A stretch of 6,458 nucleotides of DNA, taken from positions 1 to 6,458 of the forward strand of contig WRJY01000188.1 in assembly GCA_009778355.1 (NCBI GenBank). Reading direction: 5' to 3'. Shown here piece after piece: positions 5,133 through 6,458 of the stretch (within the stretch, counting starts at the first letter, position 1; every line of letters starts with the position of its first letter). The notes under the pieces are model-generated. The model made no database searches. It was not told where the DNA came from and saw only the letters and a program-made list of their open reading frames with translations. Made by a program: the position numbers and the translations under genes. Origin of the DNA: Desulfovibrionaceae bacterium. Lineage in GTDB: Bacteria; Pseudomonadota; Gammaproteobacteria; Burkholderiales; Burkholderiaceae_C.

Positions 5133-6458
5133 TCACATGCCGCGCAGGCGCTCCAGCAGGCCGGCGGTGGATGCATCCAGCGCCGGGCCCTGGCCGGTGC
5201 GCAGCGCCGTTTCGATTTCGCCCGCGTGGCGCTTGCCCAGTTCCACGCCCCATTGGTCGAAGCTGTTGATGCCCCACAGCGAACCCAGCGCGAAGGCGCG
5301 ATGCTCGTACAGCGCCAGCAGTGCGCCCAGGCTGCGGGGCGACAAGTCGGGCAGCAGCAGCATGGTGGATGGCCGGTTGCCTGGAAAGTGCCGCTCGGGC
5401 GCGTCGCCCGTCTGGCCCAGCATCAGCGCGCGGGCCTGGGCCAGCGCGTTGGCCAGCAGCTTGTCGTGATGGCCGGGCAGGCCGCTCGGGCTGTGGCGCA
5501 CCAGCACGAACTCGACTGGCACCACCTCGCTGCCCTGGTGCAGCATCTGGAAAAAAGCGTGCTGGCCGTTGCTGCCGGTTTGGCCCCAGGTCACGGGTGC
5601 ACTGGGCGCGGCCAGAACGCGGCCATGCAGGTCCACGCGCTTGCCGTTGCTTTCCATTTCCAGTTGCTGCAACCAGGCGGGCAGGGTGCGCAGGCCGTGG
5701 TGGTAGGGCGTCACGCAGCGGCTGCCGGCACGGTGGAAATTGCGGTACCACAGGTCGAGCAGGGCCAGTTGCACGGGCAGGTTGCGCTCCAGGGGCGCGC
5801 GGGCAAAGTGCAGGTCCATTGTTCGCGCGCCCGCCAGCAGTTCCAGAAAACCCGCGCGCCCGGCGGCGATGGCAACCGGCAGGCCGATGGGTGACCAAAG
5901 CGAAAAACGCCCGCCCACGCCATCGTCGAAGGCAAAGCAGCGCCCGGCGCCAAAGGCGCGCGCGGCCTCGCGGTTGACGCTGAGGGCGACGAAGTGACGC
6001 GCCGCATCGGCGCCGTTCTGGGCCATGAACCATTGGCGCGCCGCCTGCGCGTTGCACAGGGTCTCGACGGTGCCGAAGGTCTTGGAAGCGATGATGAACA
6101 GCGTGCTGACGGGTTTCAGGCGCGGCAGCAGCGCGGCCAGTTCGCGCCCGCCCATGTCGGCGGCGAAGTGCACGCGCGGCCCGCTGGCGTGCAGGGCCTG
6201 CACCGCCATGCGCGGGCCCAGGTCGGAGCCGCCGATGCCGATGTGGACGACATCGGTGATCGCGCCGCCGCCCCGCACGGCCTCGGCATACGCCAGCACC
6301 TCGGCCTGCATGGCAGCCGCTTGCGGCGCCGCGTTGGCCATATTGTCGATAGCTGAAAAGTTCTCCAATGCCCAGCGCCAGTGGACGTGGGTAACGGCGC
6401 GGCCCTCGCTGACGTTGATGCGCTCGCCGCGCAGCATGGCGTCGCGGTGCGCCAGCAC
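5133..6458 (-). CDS. pgi: Glucose-6-phosphate isomerase (N-terminus beyond window edge)
   Basis: Pgi interconverts glucose-6-phosphate and fructose-6-phosphate in the cytoplasm, serving glycolysis, gluconeogenesis and sugar-nucleotide supply. The window shows the last 441 residues of a protein usually 510-550 long. Numbering from the first visible codon, the marks are ERINVSEGRAVTHVH (12-26), HIGIGGSDLGP (72-82, phosphate-binding region), ASKTFGTVETLCNA (124-137), VGGRFSLWSPIG (181-192, family signature), MESNGK (268-273, catalytic base E269), GSNGQHAFFQMLHQG (295-309, ring-opening H300) and FDQWGVELGK (400-409, K409). All expected catalytic residues are present, so the enzyme should be active. 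The GTG at 6458 is an internal valine, not a start, because family sequence continues upstream. One stretch (residues about 30-40) is richer in A/T and rare codons and departs from the usual HxALR-type sequence. The stop TGA is at 5133. The SLAC1 gene follows 51 nt downstream on the same strand with no clear terminator, so read-through is possible. Confidence 0.96.
   Translation of the reverse strand: MLAHRDAMLRGERINVSEGRAVTHVHWRWALENFSAIDNMANAAPQAAAMQAEVLAYAEAVRGGGAITDVVHIGIGGSDLGPRMAVQALHASGPRVHFAADMGGRELAALLPRLKPVSTLFIIASKTFGTVETLCNAQAARQWFMAQNGADAARHFVALSVNREAARAFGAGRCFAFDDGVGGRFSLWSPIGLPVAIAAGRAGFLELLAGARTMDLHFARAPLERNLPVQLALLDLWYRNFHRAGSRCVTPYHHGLRTLPAWLQQLEMESNGKRVDLHGRVLAAPSAPVTWGQTGSNGQHAFFQMLHQGSEVVPVEFVLVRHSPSGLPGHHDKLLANALAQARALMLGQTGDAPERHFPGNRPSTMLLLPDLSPRSLGALLALYEHRAFALGSLWGINSFDQWGVELGKRHAGEIETALRTGQGPALDASTAGLLERLRGM

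Noticed and set aside
3901..5469. Long plus-strand frame across the SLAC1 and pgi genes (about 522 codons)
   Set aside because: It is Ser/Ala-rich without domain features and crosses several well-supported minus-strand genes.
4456..6057. Long minus-strand frame overlapping pgi and the SLAC1 gene (about 533 codons)
   Set aside because: It is Arg/Ala/Pro/Gly-rich and runs across the boundary of two recognised genes in the wrong frame.
1..6458. CRISPR array, tRNA/rRNA gene, insertion sequence or attachment site
   Set aside because: I saw no regularly spaced direct repeats, no cloverleaf-like sequence, no transposase fragment and no terminal inverted repeats. Nearly the whole window is occupied by recognisable coding sequence.

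Overview
This is a 6.5 kb stretch of ordinary, densely packed bacterial chromosome with high GC content and strong G/C-ending codon bias. The RsgA, Ste24-type M48 protease, MnmA and Pgi sequences, together with the base composition, suggest a betaproteobacterium of the order Burkholderiales, probably Comamonadaceae. That placement is inferred from protein flavour and codon use, since the window holds no rRNA or other phylogenetic marker.

Layout, left to right. (1) Positions 1-1900, minus strand: a membrane M48 (Ste24/CAAX-type) zinc protease followed 5 nt later by rsgA, the circularly permuted GTPase of 30S ribosome maturation, whose 3' end runs off the left edge. (2) Positions 1901-2025: a divergent intergenic region with nested inverted repeats. 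(3) Positions 2026-3183, plus strand: mnmA, the tRNA 2-thiouridylase, complete with both active-site cysteines. (4) Positions 3184-3205: a 22-nt convergent gap. (5) Positions 3206-5081, minus strand: a compact three-gene membrane cassette, read as SLAC1/TehA-family anion channel, then a NorE-type short cytochrome oxidase subunit III homologue, then a NorF-like small subunit IV-family protein. The three are joined by two ATGA stop/start overlaps. (6) Positions 5133-6458, minus strand: pgi (glucose-6-phosphate isomerase), lacking its N-terminus at the right edge and lying 51 nt upstream of the cassette.

The genes fall into housekeeping functions (ribosome assembly, tRNA thiolation, glycolysis/gluconeogenesis, membrane proteolysis) plus the membrane cassette. 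The cassette is the most interesting part. A SLAC1-type anion channel is translationally coupled to NorE/NorF-type proteins, but no catalytic oxidase or nitric oxide reductase subunit is visible here. A link to nitrogen-oxide metabolism or to a heme-copper oxidoreductase encoded elsewhere is plausible but unproven. No RNA genes, mobile elements or CRISPR arrays were found. There is no gene-free stretch longer than 125 nt. I do not see a wholly undescribed system in this window.
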